Source of the DNA: Streptomyces sp. CB00455
GTDB taxonomy: Bacteria; Actinomycetota; Actinomycetes; Streptomycetales; Streptomycetaceae
DNA length: 64,000 nt
Assembly: GCF_001905445.1 (NCBI RefSeq)
Contig: NZ_LIVQ01000003.1
Span: 1,018,166-1,082,165 of the forward strand
Direction of reading: 5' to 3'
A program made the translations under genes and the position numbers. The notes under the pieces were generated by a model, which was not told where the DNA came from, did not search any database, and was given only the letters and a program-made list of their open reading frames with translations. Position 1 is the first letter of the stretch; every line of letters starts with the position of its first letter. This document shows, piece by piece, positions 40,601 to 51,368 of the stretch.

Positions 40601-42592
40601 GTCGCCGAGGTAGGCGTCGCCGTTGCCGGGCGAGACGGGCATCCGCAGGCCGAAGTCGTAGATCCAGGCGCTGACCCGGTCGGCGCGGCGCAGCTCGTAC
40701 GGGCGCTCGTCGGTGACCTCGACGCCCAGGCGCTGGAGCACGGGCAGGACTGCGGACAGGGAGACCTGCTCGCCGGTGCGGTAGATCTTGAAGCGGCGCT
40801 CGCCGGGGCCCGCGCCGACGGGCTCGTACAGCGAGAGCGCGAACGGCAGGTCGCCGGCGGAGAGCTGCTCCAGGTGGCACAGGTCGGCGACGGCGGCGCG
40901 CGGCGAGTGGTCGGCCTTGTAGCCCTCGGGGAAGGAGGTGCCGTACTTGCGCAGCAGCTCGGCGGCGCGCTCCTCGCCCAGCTCGGCGACCAGGGCCTCG
41001 GAGAAGCCGTCGATCCAGGACCGGGCGGCGTCGACCAGGCGGCCCTCGATGCGTTCGACGTCGGCGTCGGTGAGGACCGGCAGTTCCTTGCCCTGCGGGA
41101 CGCGGACGACGAAGTGGATGCGGGAGAGGATCGACTCGGTGTTCCAGGCGGTGAAGTCGACGCTGATGCCGTCGAGTTCCTCCTTCAGGATGTCGATCAG
41201 GCGCAGCCGCACGCCGGTGGTGTAGCGGTCGCGGGGCAGGTAGACCAGCGCGGAGTAGTAGCGCCCGTACTCGTCCTGGCGCAGGTAGAGCCGCAGCCGG
41301 CGGCGTTCCTGGAGGTACAGGACGGAGGTGACGATGGCCCGCAGCTGGTCGACGGGCGTCTGGAACAGCTCGTCGCGCGGGTAGGTCTCCAGGATCTGGA
41401 GCAGGTCGCGGCCGTCGTGGCTGCTGGGCGCGAAGCCGGCGCCTTCGAGGACCTCGGCGACCTTGCGGCGGATGACCGGGACGCGGCGCACGGACTCGGT
41501 GTAGGCGGCGGAGGAGAACAGGCCGAGGAAGCGCCGCTCGCCGACGACGTTGCCCTCGGCGTCGAACTTCTTGACGCCGACGTAGTCGAGGTAGGAGGGG
41601 CGGTGCACGGTGGAGCGGCTGTTGGCCTTGGTCAGCACCAGCAGGCGGTGCTCGCGGGCCTTGGCGCGGGCGTCCGCGGGCAGCCGGTTGAAGGACGGCG
41701 AGACGGGGTGGCCCTCGTCCTTGCCGCTGTGGTGCGGGTCGGAGCGCAGGATGCCGAGGCCGGTGCCGGGGACGGCCGCGAGGGAATCGCCGTCGACGAG
41801 GTTGTACTCGCGGTAGCCGAGGAAGGTGAAGTGGTCGTCGGCGAGCCAGCGCAGCAGTTCGCGGGCCTCTTCGAGCTCGTACTCGCGCAGGTCCGGGGCG
41901 GTCGGCTCCTCGGGCAGGGCGTCGGCGATGCGCAGGGCCGCATCGCGCATCTTCTCCCAGTCCTCGACGGACTCGCGCACGTCGGACAGGACGCGCAGCA
42001 GGTCGCCGGTGATCTGCTTGAGGTCGGCCCGGTCGGTCTCGCGGTCGATCTCGACGTGGATCCAGGACTCGACGAGGGAGTCGTGGGGGCGCGCGGTGCG
42101 GGGGCCGTGCGCGTCGCAGTCGGAGCCGAGGATCTCGATGAGCTTGCCGGTGACGTCGCGGCGGACGACGACCTGTGGGTGGATCACGACGTGGATGCCG
42201 CGGCCCTGGCGGGAGAGCTCGTTGGTGACGGAGTCCACGAGGAACGGCATGTCGTCGGTGACGACCTCGACCACGGAGTGGCTGGAGGTCCAGCCGTTCT
42301 CCTCGACGGTCGGGGTGTGCACGCGCACGTTCGCGGTGCCCTGCGGGCGGTTCTCGGCCAGCCGGTAGTGCGAGAGCGCAGCCCCGAAGACGTCGACCGG
42401 GTCCCGGTCCAGGAGGTCCTCGGGGGCGGTGTGCAGGTAGTAGCGCTGGAGGTAGGCGAGCACCGTGTCCCGGCCGGGACCCTCCCCTGGCTCGGACCCA
42501 GTCGGAAGTAGCCCCCCGGCCGGGCTGTTCTCAGCTACCCGGGCCGCCCGCGCGAGCAGCTCGGCCTTTGCTTCGTCCAGCTTGGTCTGCAT
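37625..42592 (-). CDS. gdhB: NAD-specific glutamate dehydrogenase, large GDH180 type
   Basis: The enzyme catabolises glutamate to 2-oxoglutarate and ammonium with NAD. The product is 1655 residues from ATG 42592 (MQTKLDEAKAELLARAARV), with AGGAGCCAGAGGAC upstream; codons to 42649 could add 19 residues. This is the approximately 180-kDa class first described from Streptomyces clavuligerus. The N-terminal half carries ACT-like regulatory segments. The catalytic centre includes PVGAKGGFVAK with Lys884, KVARGGLRWSDRREDFRTE and GGIHPRSAKAVPV. It stands alone, with about 350 nt of upstream DNA before the HAD gene stop. Confidence 0.96.
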   Translation of the reverse strand: MQTKLDEAKAELLARAARVAENSPAGGLLPTGSEPGEGPGRDTVLAYLQRYYLHTAPEDLLDRDPVDVFGAALSHYRLAENRPQGTANVRVHTPTVEENGWTSSHSVVEVVTDDMPFLVDSVTNELSRQGRGIHVVIHPQVVVRRDVTGKLIEILGSDCDAHGPRTARPHDSLVESWIHVEIDRETDRADLKQITGDLLRVLSDVRESVEDWEKMRDAALRIADALPEEPTAPDLREYELEEARELLRWLADDHFTFLGYREYNLVDGDSLAAVPGTGLGILRSDPHHSGKDEGHPVSPSFNRLPADARAKAREHRLLVLTKANSRSTVHRPSYLDYVGVKKFDAEGNVVGERRFLGLFSSAAYTESVRRVPVIRRKVAEVLEGAGFAPSSHDGRDLLQILETYPRDELFQTPVDQLRAIVTSVLYLQERRRLRLYLRQDEYGRYYSALVYLPRDRYTTGVRLRLIDILKEELDGISVDFTAWNTESILSRIHFVVRVPQGKELPVLTDADVERIEGRLVDAARSWIDGFSEALVAELGEERAAELLRKYGTSFPEGYKADHSPRAAVADLCHLEQLSAGDLPFALSLYEPVGAGPGERRFKIYRTGEQVSLSAVLPVLQRLGVEVTDERPYELRRADRVSAWIYDFGLRMPVSPGNGDAYLGDDARERFQEAFAAVWTGAAENDNFNTLVLSAGLTWRQAVVLRAYAKYLRQAGSTFSQDYMEDTLRNNVHTTRLLVSLFEARMSPGRQAAGSELVDAMLEELDGALDQVASLDEDRILRAFLTLIKATLRTNFFQEAKGFEWHDYVSMKFDPQAIPDLPAPRPAFEIWVYSPRVEGVHLRFGKVARGGLRWSDRREDFRTEILGLVKAQMVKNTVIVPVGAKGGFVAKQLPDPAVDRDAWLAEGIACYRTFISALLDITDNLVAGEVVPPQDVVRHDEDDTYLVVAADKGTATFSDIANEVAHAYNFWLGDAFASGGSAGYDHKGMGITARGAWESVKRHFRELGHDTQTEDFTVVGVGDMSGDVFGNGMLLSEHIRLVAAFDHRHIFIDPDPDAATSYAERRRLFELPRSSWADYDTSLISAGGGIHPRSAKAVPVTAQVRAALGIEAGVTKMTPAELMQAILKAPVDLLWNGGIGTYVKATAETHADVGDKANDAIRVNGSDVRAKVIGEGGNLGLTQLGRIEFARSGAGGEGGKINTDAIDNSAGVDTSDHEVNIKILLNAVVADGDLTVKQRNTLLAQMTDEVGHLVLRNNYAQNLALANGAAQAPSLLHAQQRFMRRLEQAGLLNRELEFLPADRQIRELLNTGKGLTQPELAVLFAYTKITVADELIATELPDDPYLRRLLFSYFPAALREKFPEQVEAHALRREITTTILVNDTVNTGGSTFLHRLREETGASTEEIVRAQLAAREIFGLAEVWDAVEALDNKVAASVQTRIRLHSRRLVERGTRWLLNNRPQPLQITETIEFFGERVGHVWTELPKLVRGADLEWYQSIMDELIGEGVPEELAAKVAGFSSAFPTLDVVAIADRTGVAPLNVAEVYYDLADRLDITQLMDRIIELPRADRWQSMARASIREDLFAAHAALTADVLSVGNGEATPEERFKLWEEKNAALISRARTTLDEIRGSDDFDLANLSVAMRTMRSLLRTHT

Positions 42593-42945
42593 GTCCTCTG
42601 GCTCCTGTCGCGCGCCATTGCGTGACGTAGGTGAAGGAAGGGATGACATAGCGCCGCGAGGCGGGGTGTCCGTTCGGGATCGACGCTATGCCGTCGAGAA
42701 AGCCGGCCGGGAAGGAACAAGCCATGATCATCGAGTCCCGGTGGCAGGGATCAGCGAGGGCCCGGGCACGGTCGTGCGCCGGGCGCATTCCGGGGGCCTC
42801 GGCGCCCCCGATGGATATCGCGCTGATCACGGGTACCAGGCTATCCCGCCGGACCCCCACCCCGTCACGGTCCGGAACTGTACAAAAGTGGGTGCACAAG
42901 TTTGACGTTGTGCGCAGTGACGTGGTCGACGGCGCGTGCCAGTGC
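42593..42945 (-). promoter_or_regulatory. gdhB upstream region
   Basis: A 353-nt spacer between the HAD stop and the gdhB start. On the minus strand a -10-like TACAGT lies near 42876-42881. Just upstream is an inverted repeat TGCACAA-N8-TTGTGCG (42893-42914), placed where a regulator could act. The inferred leader would be about 280 nt. No coding frame is supported; the promoter assignment is tentative. Confidence 0.35.
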
Positions 42946-43602
42946 TTATTCGGCCAGCGCGCGAGCAGTGCGCACGGCGTCTGCCAGGGTGTCCACGACG
43001 GGGACTCCGGCCGATTCCAGACTGGTGCGGCTGTGCGAACCACCCGTGTAGAGGACGGCTCGGGCGCCCACGTGGGCGGCGGCGAGGGCATCGTCCACGG
43101 CGTCTCCGATGAGCACCGTACGGGCGGGGGTCACGCCGATGGACTCCAGGGCCGCCATATGGCGTACGAGGTGTCCCGCCTTCGACGTGTGCGAGGGGCC
43201 GGTCCGTCCGTCGACGCGCAGGAAGTGCCGGTCGATGCCGTGGAAGCGCACGAGCGGTACGAGCTTCTCGTGGGGCGCGAGGGAGAGCAGGGACTGGGTG
43301 AGCCCGTCGCGCTGCCAGTCCTGCAGCAGTTCGAGGGCGCCCTCGGCGAGCCCGGCCTCCTCGGCCGCGGCCCAGTAGTGCCGGTGGAAGGTGGCGTCCA
43401 TGAGCAGCCATTCCTCGTCGGTGGGCATGCGGCCCATGAGGCGCTCGTAGAACTTCGGCACCGGTACGACGTACAGGTCGCGGTAGGTCTCCAGGGTGAT
43501 CGGCGCGAAGCCGAGCTCGGCGAAGGAGGCGTTGGTGGCGGCCATGACGGCGTCGATGTCGTGGAGGAGCGTGCCGTTCCAGTCCCAGACTATGTGGGTC
43601 AC
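42946..43602 (-). CDS. HAD family phosphatase (phosphoglycolate phosphatase-like)
   Basis: The start is GTG 43602, overlapping the DUF6912 stop as GTGA, which indicates translational coupling and gives 218 residues. HAD motif I is IVWDWNGTLLHD, with nucleophile Asp and acid Asp replaced in position by Asn (DWN). Motif III/IV is VLIGDAVDDALAA. The cap region lies between. The DxD position reads D-W-N, so the second motif I residue is not the usual Asp. This could lower phosphatase activity or mark a subfamily. The substrate is unknown. Confidence 0.85.
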   Translation of the reverse strand: MTHIVWDWNGTLLHDIDAVMAATNASFAELGFAPITLETYRDLYVVPVPKFYERLMGRMPTDEEWLLMDATFHRHYWAAAEEAGLAEGALELLQDWQRDGLTQSLLSLAPHEKLVPLVRFHGIDRHFLRVDGRTGPSHTSKAGHLVRHMAALESIGVTPARTVLIGDAVDDALAAAHVGARAVLYTGGSHSRTSLESAGVPVVDTLADAVRTARALAE

Positions 43603-44099
43603 TTCAGCAGCCCCGGGATCTCCTGCACGCCGAACCACAGCAGCTCGTGGTCCTCGGCGCCGTCCACCACGGACCGCGCGTCGCCGTCACCGCCGTCGGC
43701 GGCCTCCACGGCTGCCGCGGCGGCGGCGACGTCCGCTTCGGCGTCGTCGGCGTCGACGTGCACCGCGGCGGCCACGGTGAGCCGTACGGGTGCGGCGAGG
43801 CCGACCTGGCCGAGGCCCGCCTCGTCGGCCCCGGGGAGGTCGGTGACCGCCTTGTCGGCGACGTCCAGGGCGACGACGACCCGCCGGCGCGGGGCCGCCG
43901 GGTCGGCGGCGAGCAGCTGCAGGGAGGCGGCAGCGGCGCGGGTCAGGGCCGCGTACTCCAGCTCCTCGATGTCGTCCGACACGTACCACTCGCGCAGGGC
44001 GGGTGTGACGGCGTACGCACGCAGCGGGGCGGGGCCCAGCTCACCCGCCTCGTGCGCCTCGGAGAGCCCGGGGAGGGTCAGGGGGACGTACACGCGCAT
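43599..44099 (-). CDS. DUF6912 family protein
   Basis: The product is 166 residues from ATG 44099 (MRVYVPLTLPGLSEAHEAGELG). It is a conserved actinobacterial protein of unknown function; the N-terminal beta-strand motif RVYVPLTL and REWYVSDDIEELEYAALTRAA are characteristic. It lies next to secA and the Rv3235-like gene, as in other actinobacteria, and is coupled to the HAD phosphatase. The part upstream of 44099 is low-complexity DNA and was excluded. Confidence 0.85.
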   Translation of the reverse strand: MRVYVPLTLPGLSEAHEAGELGPAPLRAYAVTPALREWYVSDDIEELEYAALTRAAAASLQLLAADPAAPRRRVVVALDVADKAVTDLPGADEAGLGQVGLAAPVRLTVAAAVHVDADDAEADVAAAAAAVEAADGGDGDARSVVDGAEDHELLWFGVQEIPGLLK

Positions 44100-44782
44100 G
44101 GCCGGCTGCTTTCGGTAGTCGGAGAACGCCCTCAGGATACGACCGGCCCCACCCGCACCGGGAGACCGGCGGTCCACCCGCCCGCCCCGGCCGGGCCGGC
44201 CCACATCCCCGCCCACGCCGGCATCGCCGATCGGGCCGCACGGCGTGCCCCACCGCCCGCCGGACCCGCCCGCCCGCCACCACGGGCCCGGCCGACCCCT
44301 CCGGTCCTCCGTCCGCCCGCCCCGCCCGGGCGCCCGACCGACCACCCCACGGGCTCGCCCGCCCCGCCGGCACACCGCCCGCCCCGCCGGACCCGACCGC
44401 CCGGCCGCCGGGCTCGACCGCCCGCGGCCGCGGGCCCGGCGGACCCGTCCGGTCCTCCGTCCGCCCGCAGGGACCGGCCGGCCCCATCGGTCCGGCCGGG
44501 TGACGGCCGTCGTCCCCCTTCGGGGTCGTGCGGCGCGCGCCTTCGCCGTCCACTCCGCTCCCGTACGCGGCGCCCCGGATACCGCCGGCGGACACCTCGG
44601 CCCCCGTCAGCGGGCCGCCGGGGGCCGGGGCGGCCCGCCGGGCACTCGGATAGGTGAACCTGTGCGGCCCCCGGCCGGGCCCGGCACGCGGTTGCGGAGC
44701 GTGTTCGGCGGACCGTAGAAGATCCCCATCAAGTTACCGCCCGGTATCGCTCCGGGCCCGGCTCGTTCGGGGGCAGATCGCG
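44100..44782. other. GC-rich, low-complexity intergenic region
   Basis: A 683-nt spacer between divergent DUF6912 and Rv3235-family genes. It is built largely of CCGCCCG-type runs that open long but non-conserved frames in several phases. No motif, start site or codon-position signal supports a gene. It includes a 40-bp imperfect direct repeat and must contain the two divergent promoters. Confidence 0.55.
44281..44468. repeat. 40-bp imperfect direct repeat
   Basis: Copies at 44281-44320 and 44429-44468 match at 37 of 40 positions, including an identical TCCGGTCCTCCGTCCGCCCG core. They are 148 bp apart in the long spacer, which suggests a recent local duplication. Confidence 0.85.
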
Positions 44783-45229
44783 ATGGACACCACGATGCTC
44801 GGCACGATCGGCGGCGAGGCGGCCCGCCGCCGGCCCGGCGGCCAGGCCCGGACCAGGCCCGTCGGCCGACGCGACCCGCGGCGCCCGGCGGGCCCGCCGC
44901 GGGCCCTGCGGCTCGGCCCGCACCACTGGTTCGCCGAGCGCCTGCTGGCGGTCGTCACCGGCCTCCGGCCGGTCCATTCGCTCCTAGGCCACACCATCGG
45001 CCCGGCCTACCAGCAGCTGGTCACCCTGGCCCCGTCCGACCCGCTGCGCGAGCAGCTGCGCCCCGTCGTCCGCCGGTGCGGCCGCTTCACCCCCGGTCCG
45101 GGCGTCATCGAGGCCTTCGCCCGGATCGCCACGGGTGACCGCATGACGGCGATGGCCTTCCGCCTGGAACAGGGCCCCGACCTGCGCTGGCGCTGCGCGG
45201 CGATCGAGATGCGGGGCCCCCGTCCGTGA
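44783..45229 (+). CDS. Rv3235 family protein
   Basis: The product is 148 residues from ATG 44783. A basic Arg/Pro/Gly-rich N-terminus of about 45 residues precedes the conserved core HHWFAERLLAVVTGLRPVHSLLGHT, LREQLRPVVRRCGRF and AFRLEQGPDLRWRCAAIEMR. In mycobacteria (Rv3235) and other actinobacteria the gene sits near secA, as here. Its biochemical role is not known. The start is the ATG closest to the conserved region; a longer frame upstream is low complexity. Confidence 0.8.
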   Translation: MDTTMLGTIGGEAARRRPGGQARTRPVGRRDPRRPAGPPRALRLGPHHWFAERLLAVVTGLRPVHSLLGHTIGPAYQQLVTLAPSDPLREQLRPVVRRCGRFTPGPGVIEAFARIATGDRMTAMAFRLEQGPDLRWRCAAIEMRGPRP

Positions 45230-45478
45230 TCCGGGGCGCCGGGCACCCGACCACGCCCGGGCCGCTGACGGCCCGTCACCAGGCGGCCCCGGTCCCGGCT
45301 GCCGTCGTGGGTCACCAGCCTGGCCGGCCACACCGGCACCCGCTCGACGACCACGTGCCGACCGCCCCGGTGCAGCTCGAACCCGGAGCGGGCCGCACAC
45401 GTACACAACGGGGGTATGGGCGTGGACTGCACGGGGGTACGGGCGTGGACAGCGGCAGGCCCCCGGCGCGCGCAACGC

Positions 45479-45517
45479 GGCCGGGGCCGGACACCGCATC
45501 GGTGTCCGGCCCCGGCC
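45479..45517. terminator. strong terminator between Rv3235-like gene and secA
   Basis: A 17-bp perfect stem (45479-45495 with 45501-45517) and a 5-nt loop, 22 nt beyond the secA stop on the minus strand. Confidence 0.85.
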
Positions 45518-45538
45518 GGTCGTACCACCCCCGGGGGG

Positions 45539-48328
<2,790 letters not shown>

Positions 48329-48568
48329 CGAGGTTTGTCTCCTTGCCGGTCGGGCCTGGGCACTGTTCGTAGCCGGGCACGGCAGGTGGGCCCCACCGCA
48401 ACGGCCATCGTAAGCGAGGACGTGGTCGCGTCGGGAGGTCCGCCGTAGCCGAAGGGCGCGGGCGCCCGGATTGAGAACGTACGCGGCAGGGCGAAGGTGC
48501 CGCTGCCTGGGCGGTGCTTTCGGAAAAAGTGTTCGCCGGGTACCCCTCGGCGCCACCACAATCCCCCC

Positions 48569-49153
48569 ATGGAACCCACCGCTCTGACCACGGCCCGGCT
48601 GGACCTGCGCCCCTTCGCCCCTGCCGACGAGGACGAGGTGTACGCGGCCGCGCAGGACCCCGGCATCCAGCGCTGGACGATGGTCCCCTCCCCCTACCGG
48701 CGCGAGGACGCGCACGCCTTCGTCAACGAGATCGCGCCGAACGGCTGGCGCGAGGACACGGGCTACCCCTTCGCCGTCCGCCTCGGTCCCGGGGGCCCGC
48801 TGGTCGCCGCCCTCGGCATCCACCGCCGCGGGGAGGAGGGGTACGAAATCGGCTACTGGACGGTCAAGGAGCACCGCGGCCGGGGCTACATGGCCGAGGC
48901 CGTGGCGGCCGTCGCCCGGTGGGTCTTCACCGAGATGGGCGTCGTACGCCTGGAGTGGCGCGCGGAGGTGGGCAACACCGGCTCCCGGGCCGTCGCGGAG
49001 AAGACCGGCTTCCGTGTGGAGGGCCTGCTGCGGGCCGGCCTCATCCGGAGCGGCACCGCGCGCGACTGCTGGGTCGGCGCCCTGCTCCCCTCGGACCTGG
49101 GCCTGACGCCGGCCCTGCCGTACCTGTCCGCCGGTGTCGGTGGCGCCGCCTAG
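48569..49153 (+). CDS. GNAT family N-acetyltransferase
   Basis: The product is 194 residues from ATG 48569 (MEPTALTTARLDLRPF). TTARLDLRPFAPADEDEVYAAAQDP is the usual RimJ/RimL-type N-terminus. GYEIGYWTVKEHRGRGYMAEAV holds the acetyl-CoA loop (R-G-R-G-Y-M). NTGSRAVAEKTGFRVEG completes the fold. It is divergent from secA across 240 nt. The substrate is unknown. It ends 10 nt before the AlkX-like gene, so the two are probably co-transcribed. Confidence 0.92.
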   Translation: MEPTALTTARLDLRPFAPADEDEVYAAAQDPGIQRWTMVPSPYRREDAHAFVNEIAPNGWREDTGYPFAVRLGPGGPLVAALGIHRRGEEGYEIGYWTVKEHRGRGYMAEAVAAVARWVFTEMGVVRLEWRAEVGNTGSRAVAEKTGFRVEGLLRAGLIRSGTARDCWVGALLPSDLGLTPALPYLSAGVGGAA

Positions 49154-49163
49154 GCTGCGGACC

Positions 49164-50345
49164 ATGACCAGCCTGCCGCAGCCGATCGTGTCCCTGTCCG
49201 CCGACGAGGCCCGCCGCATCGCCCTGCGCGCGCAGGGGTTTCTCGGTGCGCCCGACCGCCGCGGCGGGGTCCGGGGCGTCCTGCGCCACCTGGGCGCCGT
49301 GCAGCTGGACACGATCTCCGTCCTGGCCCGCTCGCACGAGCTGATCCCGTACGCGCGGCTGGGCGCCGTCGGCCGTACGGCGGTGGAGGGGGCCTACTGG
49401 TCGCAGCGCCACGCCTTCGAGTACTGGTCGCACGCGGCCTGCATCCTGCCCATCGAGGAATGGCCGCATTTCGCCTTCCGCCGCCGCTCCCGCCGGGTGC
49501 GCGGCCGCCGCTGGCACGTCCTTGAGGACAAGGAGCGCTCGACGAAGGCGGTACTGGACCGGCTGCGGGCCGACGGCCCGCTGACCTCCACCGAGCTGGG
49601 CGGCGCCAAGAACGGCGGCGAGTGGTTCGAATGGTCCGAGACGAAGATCGCGGTGGAGTGGCTGCTCGACACCGGCGAGGTGGTGTGCAGCGAGCGCCGC
49701 GGCTGGAAGCGGGTCTACGACCTCCCCGAGCGCGCCGTCCCCGGCGCCCTGCTCCACGACGACCTGGACGACCGCGAGTGCGTGCGGCGTCTCGTCGCCC
49801 TGGCGGGCCGGTCATTGGGCGTGGGCACCCGCGCGGACATCGCCGACTACCACCGGCTCAAGGGGGAAGAGGTCGACGCGGTGATCGCCGATTCCGGTCT
49901 GGTCCCGGTCACGGTGGAGGGCTGGGCGAAGCCGGCCTGGGCGGATCCGGCGGCCCTCGCCACGGCGCCCCGCGGCCGCCACCGCACGACGCTGCTCTCC
50001 CCCTTCGACTCGCTGGTCTGGGACCGGCCGCGCACGGAGCGGATCTTCGGTTTCACCCATCGCCTGGAGGCTTACGTCCCCAAGCCCAAGCGGATACACG
50101 GGTACTTCGCGATGCCGCTGCTGGCCGGCGGCCGCCTCCAGGGCCGTGTGGACCCGGGCCGCGAGGGCACGACCCTGGTCGCCCGACGGCTCTCCCTGGA
50201 GACGCCCCGGGCCGCCGCCGCGATGGCCGGGGCCCTGTGGGAGGCCGCCCGGTGGGTGGGGTGCGAGGAAGTCCGCGTCGACCTGGCGCAGAGCCCGCAG
50301 GAGGCCGAAGCCGTCAGGGCGGAACTGCGCGCGCAACACCCGTGA
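49164..50345 (+). CDS. YcaQ/AlkX-type DNA glycosylase (HTH_42, winged-helix family)
   Basis: The product is 393 residues from ATG 49164 (MTSLPQPIVSLSADEA). The catalytic motif of the AlkZ/AlkX family, Gln-hydrophobic-Asp, is visible as Gln47-Leu48-Asp49 in GAVQLDTISVLARSHELI. The Asp form is that of E. coli YcaQ (AlkX), which unhooks interstrand crosslinks and alkylated purines; the Gln-x-Gln form is that of S. sahachiroi AlkZ. Three winged-helix-like regions and the segment RTTLLSPFDSLVWDRPRTERIFGF are typical. The protein probably protects against alkylating agents. It follows an acetyltransferase gene. Confidence 0.87.
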   Translation: MTSLPQPIVSLSADEARRIALRAQGFLGAPDRRGGVRGVLRHLGAVQLDTISVLARSHELIPYARLGAVGRTAVEGAYWSQRHAFEYWSHAACILPIEEWPHFAFRRRSRRVRGRRWHVLEDKERSTKAVLDRLRADGPLTSTELGGAKNGGEWFEWSETKIAVEWLLDTGEVVCSERRGWKRVYDLPERAVPGALLHDDLDDRECVRRLVALAGRSLGVGTRADIADYHRLKGEEVDAVIADSGLVPVTVEGWAKPAWADPAALATAPRGRHRTTLLSPFDSLVWDRPRTERIFGFTHRLEAYVPKPKRIHGYFAMPLLAGGRLQGRVDPGREGTTLVARRLSLETPRAAAAMAGALWEAARWVGCEEVRVDLAQSPQEAEAVRAELRAQHP

Positions 50346-50367
50346 CGGCCGCGCGCCCCGGCGCCCG

Positions 50368-50426
50368 GGCCGCCCCTTCCGGATCGTGGCGGCACACGCC
50401 GCCCGGCACGATCCGAAAGGGCGGCC
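50368..50426. terminator. terminator between AlkX and response regulator genes
   Basis: Arms of about 20 nt (50368-50388 with 50407-50426) with one bulge. The right arm reaches the stop codon of the response regulator, so this convergent terminator overlaps that gene's end. Confidence 0.75.
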
Positions 50427-51178
50427 TAGCGAATCTCCAGGATCTTCTCCCGCATCGCGTAGACCACGGCCTCCATCCGGGAGTGCAGCTGGAGCTTCTC
50501 CAGGATGTTGCGCACGTGGTTCTTCACGGTGTTCTCGGAGATGAACAACTGCTTGGCGATGTCACGGTTGTTCATGCCCGTGGCCACCAGCTTCAGGACC
50601 TCCAGCTCCCGGTCCGTGAGCCGGGGGGCGGGCACCAGCCGGCGCTCGTCCGTCCGCTGGATCATCGACTTGAACTCGGTGAGCAGCTTCGACGCCATCG
50701 ACGGGCTGATCTGCGACTGTCCGTCCGCGACCGCCCGGATCGCGGTGGCCACCTCGTCCGTCGAGATCTCCTTCAGGAGGTAACCGGTCGCCCCCGCTTT
50801 GATCGCCTCGTAGAGGTCCGCCTCCTCATCGCTGATCGTCAGCATGATGATCTTCGCGGAGGGTGCCACCTCCTTGATCGAGGTACACGCCTCGATGCCG
50901 CCGCGCCGGGGCATCCGCACGTCCATCAGCACGATGTCCGGCAACAGGTCTGCCGCCTTGTCCACGGCCTCCGCGCCGTCCCCCGCCTCACCGACGACCT
51001 GGATGTCCTCCTCCTGGGCGAGGACGATCTCCAGCCCGCGCCGGAAGAGGGCGTGGTCGTCGACCACGAGGACCCGGATGGGCTCCCCGGCCGACGGCCC
51101 GGCCGGCTCCGTCACCGGGCCCGCCCCGCGGCAGTCCGCACCGTTGTCACCGCGCACCGGTCCGAAGCCGTCCGCCAT
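50426..51178 (-). CDS. orphan NarL/LuxR-type response regulator
   Basis: The product is 250 residues from ATG 51178, with GGGGGAGGA upstream. A 34-residue Gly/Pro-rich lead precedes the receiver domain IRVLVVDDHALFRRGLEIVL, with phospho-acceptor Asp in DIVLMDVRMPRRGG and the Thr/Lys pair in MLTISD and YLLKE. The C-terminal LuxR HTH is LTDRELEVLKLVATGMNNRD, IAKQLFISENTVKNHVRNIL. No histidine kinase is adjacent, so it is an orphan. It is about 190 nt beyond hpf, separated by a hairpin. Confidence 0.93.
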   Translation of the reverse strand: MADGFGPVRGDNGADCRGAGPVTEPAGPSAGEPIRVLVVDDHALFRRGLEIVLAQEEDIQVVGEAGDGAEAVDKAADLLPDIVLMDVRMPRRGGIEACTSIKEVAPSAKIIMLTISDEEADLYEAIKAGATGYLLKEISTDEVATAIRAVADGQSQISPSMASKLLTEFKSMIQRTDERRLVPAPRLTDRELEVLKLVATGMNNRDIAKQLFISENTVKNHVRNILEKLQLHSRMEAVVYAMREKILEIR

Positions 51179-51319
51179 CGTTCCTCCCCCTGCATGTGCC
51201 GAGCTCCCGGGCCAACCGGACGCGCACCGCGACCGGTTGACTGTCCGCCATGATTCCATGCCCGCGGCAGGGCGCGGGGTGGCGACGGCTGCGGGCTGGC
51301 GCATACGCGTCACACGACG

Positions 51320-51353
51320 GCCCCCGCGGGACGCCGGAGCGTCCCGCGGGGGC
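51320..51353 (-). terminator. hpf terminator
   Basis: A 15-bp perfect stem GCCCCCGCGGGACGC/GCGTCCCGCGGGGGC with a CGGA loop, 16 nt past the hpf stop on the minus strand. Confidence 0.85.
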
Positions 51354-51368
51354 AAGCCGATCGTGTGG

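Noticed and set aside
37610..42511. Very long plus-strand open frame (over 1600 codons) antisense to gdhB
   Set aside because: It is the mirror of a highly conserved dehydrogenase frame in high-GC DNA; the translation has no domain, only Val/Gly/Asp-rich low complexity.
48329..49312. Upstream continuation of the secA frame
   Set aside because: The 328 extra codons are antisense to the acetyltransferase gene and unlike SecA; the N-terminus MSVFNKLMRAGEG is canonical.
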